The notes: generated by a model not told the origin, from the sequence alone. A stretch of DNA of 64,000 nucleotides from Cricetomys ansorgei (GCA_026225945.1 JAMJFZ010000239.1:26437501-26501500), one strand, 5' to 3'; shown: positions 31,725-42,790, counted from the first letter of the stretch. Made by a program: numbers and translations.

Positions 31725-31915
31725 AAAAAAAAAAAAAGATCACCCAGCCAACCTAGCCGATTTGTTAAGTTCAAGGTCAGTGAGGGATCCTGTCTGAGAA
31801 AAACAAGGTAAAGAGTACCCGAGGATAACACCCAAAGTTGCTCTTTTACCTCCACATGTACACACGTACATACATGAACATGCACATGCATGTGCACATA
31901 CCCACAAGTTATTGT
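31725..31915 (+). mobile_element. B4-type SINE 3' part
   Basis: 'gttcaaggtcagtgagggat', 'cctgtctgag' and a tail of cacatgtacacacg units. Confidence 0.5.
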
Positions 31916-32104
31916 GGGTGTCTTGACCACCTCATATGAAACCTCCTCACACGAAAAGGTCCCATAAAGAGAAGTGGGAGCATGTGAAGGATTTCCTAGG
32001 TGGCACTACAGGCACAGTGTATCTGTTTCTTACATTATTTGTATAGCAGTACATAAAAACTCTTGGGAATTAAACTTTTAATTTAAAAATTAAACTTTCC
32101 TTTC

Positions 32105-32220
32105 TTTTTCTTTTTGGTTTTTCTCTGTTGTGACTCTGGCTGACCTGGAACTCACACAGATCCACCTATGTCTGCCTCCCGAGTGCTAGGATTAAAGGGG
32201 TGCACCACCAACGCCCAGTG
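32105..32220 (-). mobile_element. B1 SINE, internally deleted
   Basis: Reverse B1 lacking about 30 bp between 'ctggaactcac' and 'acagatccacc'. It carries 'tctctgttgtgactctggct'. Confidence 0.85.
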
Positions 32221-32684
32221 GAGAAAAATATTCTTAAGAAGAATAGGAAATATAGAGATGTCACTGGAAAGTGAAGCATGCAAAGGGATGACAAATAAGA
32301 CTTTTCAACAGGGTCTGGGACATAAAGGACATCATGGACATAAAGCAATGATCCCTGGGAATTGAGGACAGGAGTTGTGAAAGTGTTTAATGCTGGTGTG
32401 TGTGTGTTGGGGGGAAACTATGGTAAAGAAAAGAAGGCCCGGGGGCACGCAGGGTGGGGTGTTGGGAGGGAGAGAGAGAACCCCAGCCCTGCCTGTCAAA
32501 AAGGAATGGGGACACTTCATTTTACAGAAAGAATGGACCTTCCCTGCTGGTCCAGTGAGAAGGGAAAAGATGGCAGTGTTTGTGAAGGGAAGCTGAGGTC
32601 AGCAGGTGGGATCCTCTCCTTTCTCTGTGAGGCTGGAGAATCCGTGTGAGAACAGAGCGAAAGCAGTCCAGACAGAGAAGACAG
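32221..32684. other. Unique purine-rich sequence
   Basis: No repeat recognised. Gly/Glu/Lys-biased open frames reflect composition. Confidence 0.4.
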
Positions 32685-32885
32685 GCAGATGTTATTTATT
32701 TGGCTCACAGTTTGGGAGATCCTAGTCCATAGGCAGTGGACACAATTCGTTGGGCCTGAGGTTTGGCAGTGTGGCATTGTGGGAACATGGGAAAAGAGTA
32801 TGCTCACCCCACGACAAGGTAGGTGCAAAAGAAAAAGGAAGAAACCAGAGATCCACAATCTTCCTTGAGTGAGCTCTCCCACTAG
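32685..32885 (-). mobile_element. MaLR LTR fragment
   Basis: 'tatttatttggctcacagtt', 'gggcctgaggtttggcagtg' and 'atccacaatcttcc' fit the reverse of a MaLR LTR 3' half. Confidence 0.5.
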
Positions 32886-32891
32886 GCACCC

Positions 32892-32895
32892 CCCA

Positions 32896-32934
<39 letters not shown>
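32892..32934 (+). repeat. (CA)n microsatellite
   Basis: CA tract with one short interruption at its start. Confidence 0.9.
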
Positions 32935-32935
<1 letters not shown>

Positions 32936-32939
32936 ATTC

Positions 32940-33237
32940 AAATAGGGTCTCACTATGGAGCCCCGACTGACTAGAACTCAGGGTCCTCCTTCGTCAGCCT
33001 CTCCATTGCTGGGATTTGGGCATATACTACCATGCTGGAGGACACAGGGTGAGGGGGTGGGGGGGCCACAGCTTAAAGTTTTAATCACCTTCCATACGCA
33101 CAACACTAGGGATTGAGCCTTGAATTCGTAAATCTTTGACAGAACATTCAGATCCAAACAGCTGGACTGTGTTTGGAAAAGCTTTTTATTAATGAGTGCT
33201 GAGATTAAAGGCGTGCACCACACTGCCCAACTCAGTA
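32940..33237 (-). mobile_element. B1 and B1 fragment
   Basis: Reverse B1 at 32940-33040 ('agggtctcactatggagccc') and a 5' B1 fragment at 33190-33237 ('gagattaaaggcgtgcacca'). Between them, an ID-like remnant lies at about 33105-33130. Confidence 0.65.
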
Positions 33238-34194
33238 GACCCCTTCTCCTAAAGGCGCCACACTCTTCAAAAAGAACGACACACGCTGGGGAGGGGTGTT
33301 CTGACCATAATAGACCATAATAGATCTGCTCCATAGTAAGAATGCTTTTTCCATCACAGTAAATAACTGGACTTTGCTCCCGCCCCAACTTTTTGCAGTA
33401 TTTTATTTAACTTTCCTGCCAGTTTTGAACCCACCTCATAGTATCTATTGTGTATCCATTTACGAAAGTTTCCATGTTTTCCTGCCTTCTGAATGAAATA
33501 TTACCTATACGGTGCATAACATTTATGTACTTATTGATGGACATGATTCATAAGGACCCAAGGCTAAGATCAGAAATGCACCCTGATTGTTTTAACACAC
33601 TGTTATGATTCCAATGCTTTTTTCCTGAAACAAGGAGATTAGGTTAGCTGTCCTATTTCAGGTAATAAGATCGGAACCAATATTATTGCATTGTACTTTA
33701 GACCCTAGCCAAGATCAATAAACCCTTCTGGAGCAACAGTTTCAGCAGGATAGCCTTGTCTTTAATAAGCTTGAGGAGAGCTTGGGAAACAAGACTGAAC
33801 CCTGGAAATGGAAATTGCTAATCCAAGTGCACAGTTGGAAAGGCCCTTTGGCCTGTCTAGTCACAGATTCACAGAATGTTGAGCTTCGAAGGGGACCTTT
33901 GGGGTGATCCGTCCCCCCTTCCCTCTGTGTACCGACCATAATGTGTGGGTGCGAAGACCAAGGGCCACGCACAGCAAAGTGGACGGGAACGCTGGACAAA
34001 GGTTACAGGGGTCACTCTATTAATACAGTGGAAAATTCAAGTTAAAGAATAGTTAGAAGTGTGGGACATGGTTGAAAGGACCTTTCAGTGTCACATCTTA
34101 GTCTGGCGAGGTCGCAGAAGAGCTTCCTGGTACTAATGCATTCTCTGGGCAGTCAAAACAATTACTGCATGAAATATGGTTATTAATAATTACA
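33238..34194. other. Unique block, no gene seen
   Basis: Nearly 1 kb without rodent SINEs. It has a small tandem duplication of gaccataata at 33303-33322. Only an old CR1/L3-like piece is recognised. Confidence 0.5.
33863..33917 (+). mobile_element. CR1/L3-like fossil
   Basis: 'attcacagaatgttgagctt', 'cgaaggggacctttgggg' and 'tgatccgtcc' resemble the 3' end shared by mammalian L3/CR1 elements and their SINEs. Very short. Confidence 0.45.
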
Positions 34195-34440
34195 ACCAGG
34201 CATCGTGGCTTCCATTTGTGATCCCAACACTCAGATTATCTGCAAGTTATATTATCTATTCTCTCTCACACTAAATCAGGATCACTAAGCATGTTTGTGA
34301 CCCCAGAAGTCAGAGAAGCAATATGTGGATTTAAGAATCAGTAATCAGACATGTAGGCAGATCAAGACCAGCCTAGTCTACATAGCAAGCTCTGGGCCAA
34401 CTCAGGATACATAGTGGCACACTGTTCCCCACCTCCAAAG
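34195..34440 (+). mobile_element. Old B1 pieces
   Basis: 'accaggcatcgtggcttcca' begins one B1. A second body ('ggcagatcaagaccagccta') follows at about 34350. Confidence 0.6.
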
Positions 34441-34530
34441 AAAAAAGGAAAGATGAAGGAGGGAGGGAAAGAAGGAAGGGAGGGAGGAAGGGAAGGAGGG
34501 AGGAAAAGAAAGAGAAAGAGAGAATGCAAG
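34441..34530 (+). repeat. Purine-rich (GGAA/GGGA)n tract
   Basis: Mixed gaaggagggagg units at the tail of the previous B1. Confidence 0.85.
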
Positions 34531-34551
34531 AAATAAAGAAAAGCATCAGTC

Positions 34552-35040
34552 ATGGTAGTGCACGCCTGTAATCTCAGCAGTTGGGAAGTAGAGGCAGGAG
34601 GATTGCTACAAGTTGGAGGCCATCCAAAGCTACTGAGACTATGTCTTAAACGAACAAATAAAACACCAACTAATTTAGACTTGTCTCTAAGTACTAACGT
34701 GGAGCAAGTGTTGTATACTATTTTAAAAATCAGTATCTATTACACGATTCTGTGCATTATGCTACCATCTGAGTCTAAAAAAGAAAGAAAAGAAAGGCAG
34801 GTGCGGTGGCGTAGGGTTACAGGACTCTGCTAGCAGGAGGCTGAGGCAGTGGATTGCTTGAGCCTAGGAGTTCAAGACCAGCCAGAGAACAAGACAAGTT
34901 CCCGGTGGCTTGGTTTAAAGTGGGTGGTGGCAACTCTCACCTGCAATCAAAACACTCAGGACTCTGAGACAAGAGGACTGTATCAAGTTCAGGCCAACAT
35001 GGGCCAGCCTGGGCTACAGTGTGAGACCCTGTCTCAGAGA
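34552..35040 (+). mobile_element. Three forward B1 copies
   Basis: B1-type copies at 34552-34665, 34796-34905 and 34915-35040, all forward and old ('catggtagtgcacgcctgta', 'gaggctgaggcagtggattg', 'gagaccctgtctcagagaga'). 34666-34795 is unique. Confidence 0.68.
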
Positions 35041-35044
35041 GAGA

Positions 35045-35275
35045 GAGGAGAGATGGCTCATTGGTTAAGAGGACCCAGGTTCAGTTCCCAGTACCACCAT
35101 GGTGGTTGACAACCATCTGTAACTCCAACTCCATAGGGACCTGATGCTCTCCTCTGACACCAAGGGCACCAGGCATGCACACATATGTATATACATGTAT
35201 ATGTATATGTGTGTGTTTACATGTATGTATATATGTAAGCAAAATACTCATACACATAAAATAAATAAATCTAAA
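35045..35275 (+). mobile_element. B2 SINE with (TATG)n tail
   Basis: 'gagatggctcattggttaag', 'ccatctgtaactccaactcc' and 'acataaaataaataaatct' tail, with an expanded TATG/TGTG tract at 35175-35240. Confidence 0.85.
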
Positions 35276-35324
35276 TTTTGTTTTAAATATGAAAGATAAA
35301 GGAGGTAGGGAAGGAAGGAAAGAA

Positions 35325-35490
35325 GATTGGCATTGTGTCTGTATATTTGAAAATGTATAAAATGTCTCTGAACAGATAAACTAAAAGTTGGTAACTGTGT
35401 TTGCCTCAAGGGAGGGGAATTAAACAGCTGAAGCATAACACTATGAATTGGACTTATTTTTGTCCTTTTTCTTTGGAACATTTGAAAATG
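35325..35490 (+). mobile_element. Old L1M-like 3' piece
   Basis: 'gataaactaaaagttggtaa' and 'tgtttgcctcaagggagggg' resemble an ancient L1/MER 3' region. A related passage is at 40250-40440. Confidence 0.4.
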
Positions 35491-35534
35491 GGGCCTCTAG
35501 CTCCTATTCCTATATAAAATAATTTTTTCTCTGT

Positions 35535-35695
35535 GTCTGCTGGGGATGAGACCCACCACCTGGGGCATGCTGAGCACATACTCTACCACTGATTTATAAG
35601 CGCAAGCCCAAATAATCACGACTAAGGTCTGAGAGCATGAGGGTATGGCTCAGTGGCAGAATACTTGGGTAGCATTTGTGAGGCCCAGAGTTTTT
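35535..35695. mobile_element. ID-like elements, both orientations
   Basis: Reverse ID at 35535-35615 ('gagcacatactctaccactg') and forward ID at 35640-35695 ('tatggctcagtggcagaata'). Confidence 0.6.
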
Positions 35696-35739
35696 ACACA
35701 GACACACAAAAACACATGCACACATGCACACACATAGAT

Positions 35740-36552
35740 GTTGTCTCATCTGGAAAGTGCTCTTTTTGATTATTATTAACTAGTCTGCGTGCATGTTCTA
35801 GCTCAGAAAATCCAGTAAGGCAGGCAGTTGGTTCTCTCACCGATAGCCAAGGTGTGACATCCTGACACTGAGCGTTGGTTTCAGTATTTCCTCCTGCACT
35901 TTACTCTCCAAGTCATGTCGGGGATTATGACTGCAGTTTCTTGAACGGATGCCAGATACTGTCACATACAACTCTGATGGGACACTGAACTATAGCCATA
36001 TCCTGCCACAGCTGGCTGAGGACTCAGCATATGCTATAAATAGCAGTCACAAATAAAAGCAATCCTCTTTTTAAAGGCGATCCGTGAGACATTTGCAGAA
36101 GAGAACTTGACAACATGTTGGAATCGCCCCGCACTGAAGAATTCTTGCACACGTGGCTCAACCCTTCCTGGTCACCTAGTTTCTGGATCATGATTGGAAC
36201 CAAACCCCTTCTAAATCCATTTAGCAAGCTCCATTATGACAGGATCAAACTGGATCTGTATGTGTGAGCTCCCAGTTCTCCAGAGAAATGCTTTCAGCTG
36301 GGGTTTTGGTTGTGAGGGAGCCTGCATCAAATGGGATAATGTTCAAGAGCTTCTGAATTCACCCTCAGCCTTAGGCTCGCTTCCTTTAGCTAAGTTTGGA
36401 TTTTCTAGAAAGAAAAGTAACATCTGCCCAGTGACGTGTTTCTAACTCATTCCTCCAGCCCCTCTCTAATATGAAAGGCATCAGGGCCTGCTTTTCTGCA
36501 AAGTCTTTGAATGACTGGCCACTTGGGGAACTGTCCTGGTCTTCCTTACAAA
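35740..36552. other. Unique block, no gene seen
   Basis: About 800 bp free of recognised repeats. Open frames of 60-70 codons on each strand carry no motif. Confidence 0.5.
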
Positions 36553-36640
36553 GCCAAGTCAGGCAGGGCCTGGGAAGCCCAGCTACTCAGGAGGTTGAAG
36601 CAGGATGCTCAAAAGTTCAAGGCCTGCCTTAGATCAGTCA
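36553..36640 (+). mobile_element. Old B1 fragment
   Basis: 'cagctactcaggaggttgaa' and 'aaaagttcaaggcctgcct'. Confidence 0.6.
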
Positions 36641-36719
36641 GGGTCCTTAGTACAGGTTGGGGTAGGACCTATACTGGATTTCCCAATTTTAAGCATATTT
36701 CACTTTATTTAGTATATGT

Positions 36720-37125
36720 AGTGTATGTGTATGTACACATATGGGGAGGGGGGTGGAGCTTGTACCTATCTATATGTGTGTGCACGTGTATGGGTGTTTG
36801 CACTTGTGTACATAGGCACAAATAGGCCAGAAGTCAAAATTGAGTGTCTTCCTCTATCTTTCTACCATATATGTATATATGTGTGTATATACATATATAT
36901 GTGTGTGTGTGTGTGTATACATTTTTTTTTGAGACAAGGTCTCTCACTGAACATGGAGCTGGCCATTTTAGCTAGACTGGCTAGCAGGAAACCCCAGGGG
37001 TCTGCTTGTCTCCTGTCCCCAGCACTGGGGTGACAAGCGAGCACCACCAAGACTGCCATGTGGACGCTGGGGACCTGAACTCAGGCCCTCCCGCTTGTGT
37101 AGAAGGCGCTTTACTCAGATGGCAT
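36720..37125 (-). mobile_element. B4-type composite SINE
   Basis: Full reverse composite: GT/TA-rich tail (36720-36925), B1-like body ('gagacaaggtctctcactga', 'gctagactggctagcagg') and a tRNA-like head ending 'gcgctttactcagatggc'. Alternating TATG/TG in the tail can extrude as a cruciform. Confidence 0.7.
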
Positions 37126-37445
37126 GTAGTAGTAACATGTCTGTGATCCAAGCACAGGAAAATTGGACAGGAGGAGCAAGAGTTCGAAGTTAGCCTTGGG
37201 AATACAAGGAGTCTGAGGCCTGTGTAAGCTATACAAGACCCCAGAAGAAAGAAGGAAAAGAAAGCAGGGAGGGAGGGAGGGAGGGGAGGGAGAGAAGGAG
37301 GGAGCGAGGGAGAGGAGGGAGGAAAGCTTTAAAGTTGTATGTGGTAATACACATCTAGACATCTATAAGCTCACCATTTAGGAGGCTGAGGCAGTGAATG
37401 AAGAGTTCCAGGCCAGCTTGTGCTACAGAATGAGAGCCTGTTCAA
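37126..37445 (+). mobile_element. Two old B1s and a (GGGA)n tract
   Basis: B1-like copies at 37126-37259 and 37335-37445, with a purine (GGGA)n tract at 37260-37325 formed at the tail of the first. Confidence 0.62.
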
Positions 37446-37504
37446 TGAATGAATGAATGAATGAATGAGAGCCTGTTCAATGAATGAATGAATGAATGAA
37501 TGAA
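37427..37504 (+). repeat. Two-unit minisatellite containing (GAAT)n
   Basis: A unit of about 37 bp, atgagagcctgttcaatgaa plus gaat repeats, is present twice in tandem with almost no difference. Confidence 0.9.
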
Positions 37505-37599
37505 CTTTAAAAGACATCTAAATTCAGATATTTGTTTTACCTATGTACAAATGAAGGTATATGCTTTGTACAGGTTTGTGGGGTTTGTATGTGAGAGAA

Positions 37600-37644
37600 A
37601 CTGAGTGTGTGTGTGAGAGAGAGTATGTGTGTGTGTGTGTGTGT
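37600..37644 (+). repeat. (TG)n/(GA)n microsatellite
   Basis: TG and GA runs alternating. Confidence 0.85.
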
Positions 37645-37833
37645 CACAAGCAATTTTAAGAAATACCGATTCCGTGTTTTCTCTGTAGCAGAAAATAGAG
37701 CAAGTTTGGGGTTTCGTGTATGTTGGGGAGGTGTTCTCCACTGACCTACATACATCGCCAGCCTGCCTTTTCTTCTTAACTCTTCCCAAGCAACACATCA
37801 CCATGTTGCCTAAAGTTAAGAAAATGGTTCATT

Positions 37834-38040
37834 GGGCGAGAGAGATGTCTCAATGGTTAAGAGCACTGAATGCTCTTCGAGAGACCCAGGTTCGAGTCCC
37901 AGCATCCACACGGCAGCTCACAACTGTCTGTAACTCCAGCTCTAGAGCCTCTGCAGGCACTAGACATGCATGTGGTATACTGACGTATATGCAGACGAAA
38001 CACTGATACGCACAAAAATAAATTTAAAAAATGAAAAGAA
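37834..38040 (+). mobile_element. B2 SINE
   Basis: Full-length B2 with head 'gagagatgtctcaatggtta', box B 'ggttcgagtcccagcatcc' and AATAAA-type tail. Confidence 0.92.
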
Positions 38041-38249
38041 AAGGAAGTAGTTCCCTTCAAAAATACGAAGCCAGCTTGATTTTCAGGTGTGGATGGACAT
38101 TCAGATTCTTTGGATTGAGATAGACTAATACATCTCCACTTTCTCAGTTCTGGGATAGATAAGAATTTTGAAGCATGATGGGCACTTTAATGGTTATTAC
38201 CATTTTAGTAACAAGAAAGAGGGGTCTGTGTGCATAATCCAGAGGCTCC

Positions 38250-38365
38250 CTAGGTATGGTGTGCAAGTCTGGAATCCCGGCTCTGAGAAGCTAAAGGCAG
38301 AGGGAGGAAGAGCTCCTATTCCAGGCTAGCCTGGGCTACATAGTAAGACCATTTCAGAGACTTTC
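38250..38365 (+). mobile_element. Old B1 SINE
   Basis: 'aggtatggtgtgcaagtctg' and 'ccaggctagcctgggctaca'. Confidence 0.65.
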
Positions 38366-38399
38366 CTCTAAGCTGTTACGTTAGGCTCATCAAATGCAG

Positions 38400-38578
38400 C
38401 AAAATTATGCTGAACAACATAAACAACCATGGCTGTACCACATAGCCCAGGTGAGGTGTGTAGCCTGCCACACCATCTAGGTTGTGTAAGTACTCAATGA
38501 TATTTGCATAAAGACAAAAGCGTCCACAGGAGCATTTCTTGGAGTACCCCCATCATTAATTAGGTGACGCACAATGGT
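38400..38578. mobile_element. TcMar-Tigger DNA transposon end
   Basis: 'tagcctgccacaccatctag', 'gttgtgtaagtactcaatga', 'gcatttcttggagtaccccc' and 'taggtgacgcacaatgg' follow, in order, the terminal about 180 bp of a Tigger-type (Tigger4/Zombi-like) consensus. No transposase sequence is present. Confidence 0.72.
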
Positions 38579-39754
38579 ACATGAAAGAGCTTGGCAAAGA
38601 AGCTCTCTTTCTTCCTCTCACCTCCTGTTCTTGTTGGAATGGCTTTACCAGTAAACTGTGGTAATGAGCTGGTTTATCTGGTTTTATTGCTCTTAATTTT
38701 ATGACCCGCCCAATATAATCTTGGCTAGAACTTCACCTGCTTAGAGGCATGGTACAGCTGTCGAGGAAAGCCCCGCCCAGGGGCTGGTGCTTCTAAATAT
38801 GGGCTCTGAGCTTGGCCTGTGGGCTAGGGGAATAGGTCCCAGCAGCCTAGTTTAGAAACCCCAAACCATGCTACACTTTTATTTTTCTGGGCCTGGTGCA
38901 GATAAAAACACCCTGAGGGAACCAAGATTAAATGAGTAGCCAACAGAAAGAGGCAAAAACAAACAAACAAACAACAGAATGACCAAAGAGCTATTACTCC
39001 CGTCTATTCTTGTAATCTGAATCTAGCCCTGGCCTGACTGGCTTGAGTGTACCCAAACACAGAGAAATGGCAGGGGAGGGGCAGACATTGGTCATCTGAG
39101 CCTTGGTGGGGGCTGAGTTCTAGCAAAAGCCCTTCACAGAAGGGCTAATGCGCTGCTGGGCTGAGAGTCGGGCAGGTGGAAAATGGAGGAAGCGAAGGCT
39201 GGTCCTCAGCGAGGAAGGGGAGAGTGTCCCTCCAGCCCTCACCTGGCACTGGGCTTGCTCTCACTATCAGTCCTCAGAGAGGGGCTCTCTCTCCCTCCCC
39301 CCCTCCACTTCTCCCATCTCCTTGGTCCCCTCCTTCCCCACCTCTCCATCCCATCGCATTTCTAGGGAGCACTTTTGTCCACCACACCTTAAGTCCTTCC
39401 CCATTTCTTATCAACACTCGTGTGTAAATATTTTAATGTCGCAGAACTTTGGGGTGCCACCCCTTGTGAGTAGATTTGGTTTTACTCTCACCCCTCTTTT
39501 CTCAAAGACACCTGGAAATTTTGTTTTCTCTTCCTTCTTTTTGCCTACTCACCTCATTCTCTGCTGCTGGTTTGACCACAGTGGCCATAGGCTAAGAAAA
39601 CTCGGGGCAGGGGGTGGGGGGGTGGTAAGGCAGATCCCAGCCTTCCACACAGAAGCAATGGGTCTAGGGTAAGGGCACTTGGGCACTTGGACTGGGGAGC
39701 AAAAGAGTGCCAAATTCATAGACTCTCAGAAAGTTTGAGAGTGGTTAGAGCCTT
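38579..39754. other. Unique block, no gene seen
   Basis: About 1.2 kb without rodent SINEs. It holds the longest open frame in repeat-free DNA (39148-39672 plus, 174 codons), Ser/Pro/Leu-rich without a known domain, overlapped by two other open frames on the same strand. That pattern fits composition rather than coding. Confidence 0.5.
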
Positions 39755-39760
39755 TAATAT

Positions 39761-39791
<31 letters not shown>

Positions 39792-39815
39792 TTCATTCAT
39801 TCATTCATTCATTCA
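39755..39815 (+). repeat. (TTTA)n then (ATTC)n
   Basis: Two adjoining tetranucleotide runs at the tail of the reverse B1 to the right. Confidence 0.92.
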
Positions 39816-39821
39816 TTGATT

Positions 39822-40137
39822 TATTGAGACAGAGTCTCTCTTTGTAGCCCTGGCTGTCCTGGAACTCCCTATGTAGACCAAGCTGACCTCAAACTCACAA
39901 AGATCTTCCTGCCTCTGCCTCCCGAGTGTTGGGACTAAAGGTGTGTGCCACGCCCAATTACTTTTTTTATTTTTTTATTTTTTGAAACAGAGTCTCACTG
40001 CGTAACTTTGGCTAACCTGGAACTCCATGTGGAGTTCCAGCTGTCTGTTCCAATTCATTGCTATGCAGACCAGGCTGGCCGGGAACTCACTGTGGAGACC
40101 CAGCTGTCTGTTCCCCCTGAGATTAAAGGGGTGTACG
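39822..40137 (-). mobile_element. Two reverse B1s, second with internal duplication
   Basis: B1 at 39822-39958 is ordinary. The second (39960-40137) contains 'cagctgtctgttcc' twice (40038-40051 and 40101-40114), so about 63 bp is duplicated inside the element. The join includes the palindrome ggaactcca-tg-tggagttcc. Confidence 0.75.
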
Positions 40138-40249
40138 ATGTTGAAAGTACTTTAAAATACTCCAAAAGGACAGTGTGTGCCAGTCCTGGATGGTTCTCCA
40201 GTGCAGGCTGATGTGGGAAGGTCTATGAAAGCTGCGAGTGTGTCTCAGG

Positions 40250-40440
40250 CTCCTTACCTTCGTCTTCTATGGATGTATCTTTATGTGCTTATATGTATAA
40301 AGTTTTGTACATGCTTAAGACCTTTCTGGAAGTAGAGAATTGTTTCCAGTGCTTAGCTCTGAGGAATGAGCTGTAGCAGGGTTTGTATACTCTATTGTAC
40401 ATACTTCTGTCCTGCTGTTGAAATTTCTTCTTTACCTAGT
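40250..40440 (+). mobile_element. Old L1M-like 3' piece
   Basis: 'aagacctttctggaagtaga', 'agtgcttagctctgaggaat' and 'actctattgtac' resemble the same ancient 3' region as 35325-35490. Confidence 0.4.
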
Positions 40441-40489
40441 GTCAATTCCTTCATAAGAAACAAATTTAAAGATGATTAATTTCTTTGTC

Positions 40490-40805
40490 AGTCCTGGGAA
40501 TTAAAGCCAGGACCTTGTTCATTCCGGGCAAAAAGCTCCAATACTGAACTATATCTTTGTAGGGTCATGATCTCACTGTATAGCCAAGGCTAGCCTTGAA
40601 CTTGAAACCTTCGGCCTCTGCCTTCTCCCAAGTGTCCAGAATACAGGTCTGTGTCACCATGTCCGGACACCCCACCCATATACCCACCCAACACACACTC
40701 TGATATGGTGTCTCCCTGTTGCTCAGACTGTTTTAAAGTCCAGCGTTCCAATGATCCCTTTGCCTCTATCTCCTTCAGCAAGGAACACAGATGCACCAAT
40801 AAACC
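40490..40805 (-). mobile_element. B4-type SINE and old B1
   Basis: Reverse ID-like part (40495-40555) plus B1 (40555-40675), and a second decayed B1 body at 40690-40800. Confidence 0.6.
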
Positions 40806-41205
40806 TGCCTAAGAAACAGTAACGGTGTCCTTTGGGGACTCACTCAAAGCCATTGATCGCCATGAAGAGAAGCTGAAGTGGAGTGAGCCACCGTATCTCC
40901 TAGTAAATAAAGTAGCTTCCAATACCTATTAAGTGCTGGAGTGAGTCTCTGTTACGTAATTCCTTTAGCTAATCCTGGTCAAAGTCAAATGGTTTGCCTT
41001 TTTCAAGGAAGCTGGGCCAGGAAGGTTATACAATACCATTGATAAGGTCACATAGCAAGGCATTTAGAGGCTTGGAAACCTGCCACTTTGAGACAAAGGA
41101 AAATACTGGCCATGTCTACCACTCAGTTCCCAAGTGTCAGACACTTGACCAGGGATACAAATGTATACATTGAAATCATGAGTGATATGTAAGTCTACAA
41201 CTCAC
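40806..41205. other. Mostly unique; possible MIR
   Basis: No confident repeat. 41000-41080 has 'gataaggtcacatagcaagg', a MIR-like phrase on the minus strand, too short to call. Confidence 0.35.
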
Positions 41206-41209
41206 GTCT

Positions 41210-42100
41210 GTATGTCTGTAGGTGGGCCACAGTGAGGGACTCCCACTCCGGAGGCTCATGTGGCTAGCCTGAACAGCATAAGGAGACCCTCCTGGATCTA
41301 AAAGAAACAAACAAAAAAATAAAAAATAAAATTGTAGTCATTGTGAAGCAGCCTGTAATTGAGAAAATAAGGCTGGAGGATCTTGAATTCAAGGCTGCCT
41401 GAGGACATGGCAGTACTATACGGTATCAGTTAGGGCGAGAGGAAAGCGCACACCCGATCACACAGAATGTTCATGGCAGCAGAGTTAATAATGACCGAAA
41501 CATGGGAACCATCTAAGTGCTGGGCATCCGCCAATGAGTGGAATGTGGTGTAGTTATAAGCCGGAACAGTACATAGCAACAGAGAAAGGAAATCCCAGCT
41601 GGCCACGGTGGCTCATTTCATAACCAACACTGGGGAGACTGAGGCAGCAGGATTGCCTCCATAGTATGTTCCTGGCCAGCTTGGGCCTCAGACTGGGACT
41701 CAAGAGAAGATGGAAAGAATGAAATACTGATACTGTGACTTGAGTTCACCCTAATCCAGTCCAAATGTAAAGCCAGTTGTGACACACACCTGTCATCTAA
41801 GCACTTGAGGGGCTAAGGAAGGAGGGTCAGCAAGAGCCTGACACAAACAAACAAAGAACAGTGCAAAAAAAAAAAAGTGCAAATTTGCAATTGGCGGGCT
41901 ATAAAGGATCACATCTTGTGGATTCCTTCTGTATGAAGCATACTGAATGGCCAAATCCACAGACAGAAGGGTGGTCAGTGTTGCCCAAGACCTGAGGTAG
42001 GAATGGGGCTTAAGAGCAAATAACAAGAAAGGTCTTACCGGATGAAGGAAACATCTCCAAGCCGGGGTGTAGAACCGATTATACAACCACAAAAAAATAA
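41210..42100 (+). mobile_element. Old L1 3' region interrupted by B1s
   Basis: Forward L1 pieces at 41440-41595 ('atgttcatggcagcagagtt') and 41860-42090 ('ggatcacatcttgtggattc', 'tgaatggccaaatccacaga'). Forward B1-like copies lie at 41210-41310, 41336-41410, 41596-41715 and 41770-41850. Confidence 0.65.
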
Positions 42101-42600
42101 TGCAAAGCAATTGAACAATTGAGGGGTGGCTCAGGCCCAGTGCACACAGCCCTGGTTCAACCCCCTCCCACCCAGTACAAATCAAAGCAAGCGTGTGAGT
42201 ACTAAGGTAAGTTGTTGAACGTCACTGAAGTCCTTCAGATAAAATACTTAAGGTGGGAGGCACATGCATAATCTCACCATTCAGGACGCTAAGTTTGAAG
42301 ACAGCCTGGGCTTTGTAGTGAGATTCTGTCTGGGAATAAAATAGGGGATTGGGAGAAGACAGAGGAGAGTGGGGGAAGAAGAGAGAGAAAAGAGAAGAGA
42401 GCCGAATAAGCTCTCTGTGAGTTTGTTTTCAAAACCAACCCCACAACCTAAGTAAATACGAAGATAAATGAGGTCATCGGAGCCCGTGTGATGGTATATA
42501 CCCGCACTCAGATGGCTGAGGCAGAAGGATCTCAAGGCTTAGCCTGGGCAACACAATGAGTTTAAGGCCAGCCTGTGATTGCGTTAAGAAATTTTATCTT
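42101..42600 (+). mobile_element. ID-like and old B1 copies
   Basis: ID-like at 42120-42180 ('ccctggttcaaccccctccc'), and B1s at 42250-42335 and 42480-42600. A purine-rich stretch lies at 42340-42400. Confidence 0.55.
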
Positions 42601-42602
42601 GG

Positions 42603-42790
42603 GCTGGAGAGATGGCTCAGAGGTTAAGAGCACTGGCTGCTCTTCCAGAGATCCTGAGTTCGATTCCCGGTACCCACATGGTGCCTCACAGCCATCTATA
42701 ATGGGGTCTGATGCCTGATTCTAGCATGCAGGTGCAGTCATATGCATAAATAAATAAATCTTAATTTAAAAACAAGAAAAAGAAATTCTG
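42603..42790 (+). mobile_element. B2 SINE
   Basis: The best preserved B2 of the window: 'gctggagagatggctcagag', 'agcactggctgctcttccag', 'gttcgattcccggtaccc' and an AATAAATAAA tail. Confidence 0.95.

Noticed and set aside
37427..37504. CRISPR-like repeat/spacer pattern
   Set aside because: Only two tandem units without spacers, in vertebrate nuclear DNA.
39148..39672. 174-codon plus-strand open frame in repeat-free DNA
   Set aside because: Ser/Pro/Leu-biased, no domain, two overlapping frames equally open, no splice or promoter context. It could only be rescued by conservation or RNA data.
41000..41080. Possible MIR on the minus strand
   Set aside because: One phrase ('aaggtcacatagcaagg') only. 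The flanks do not follow.
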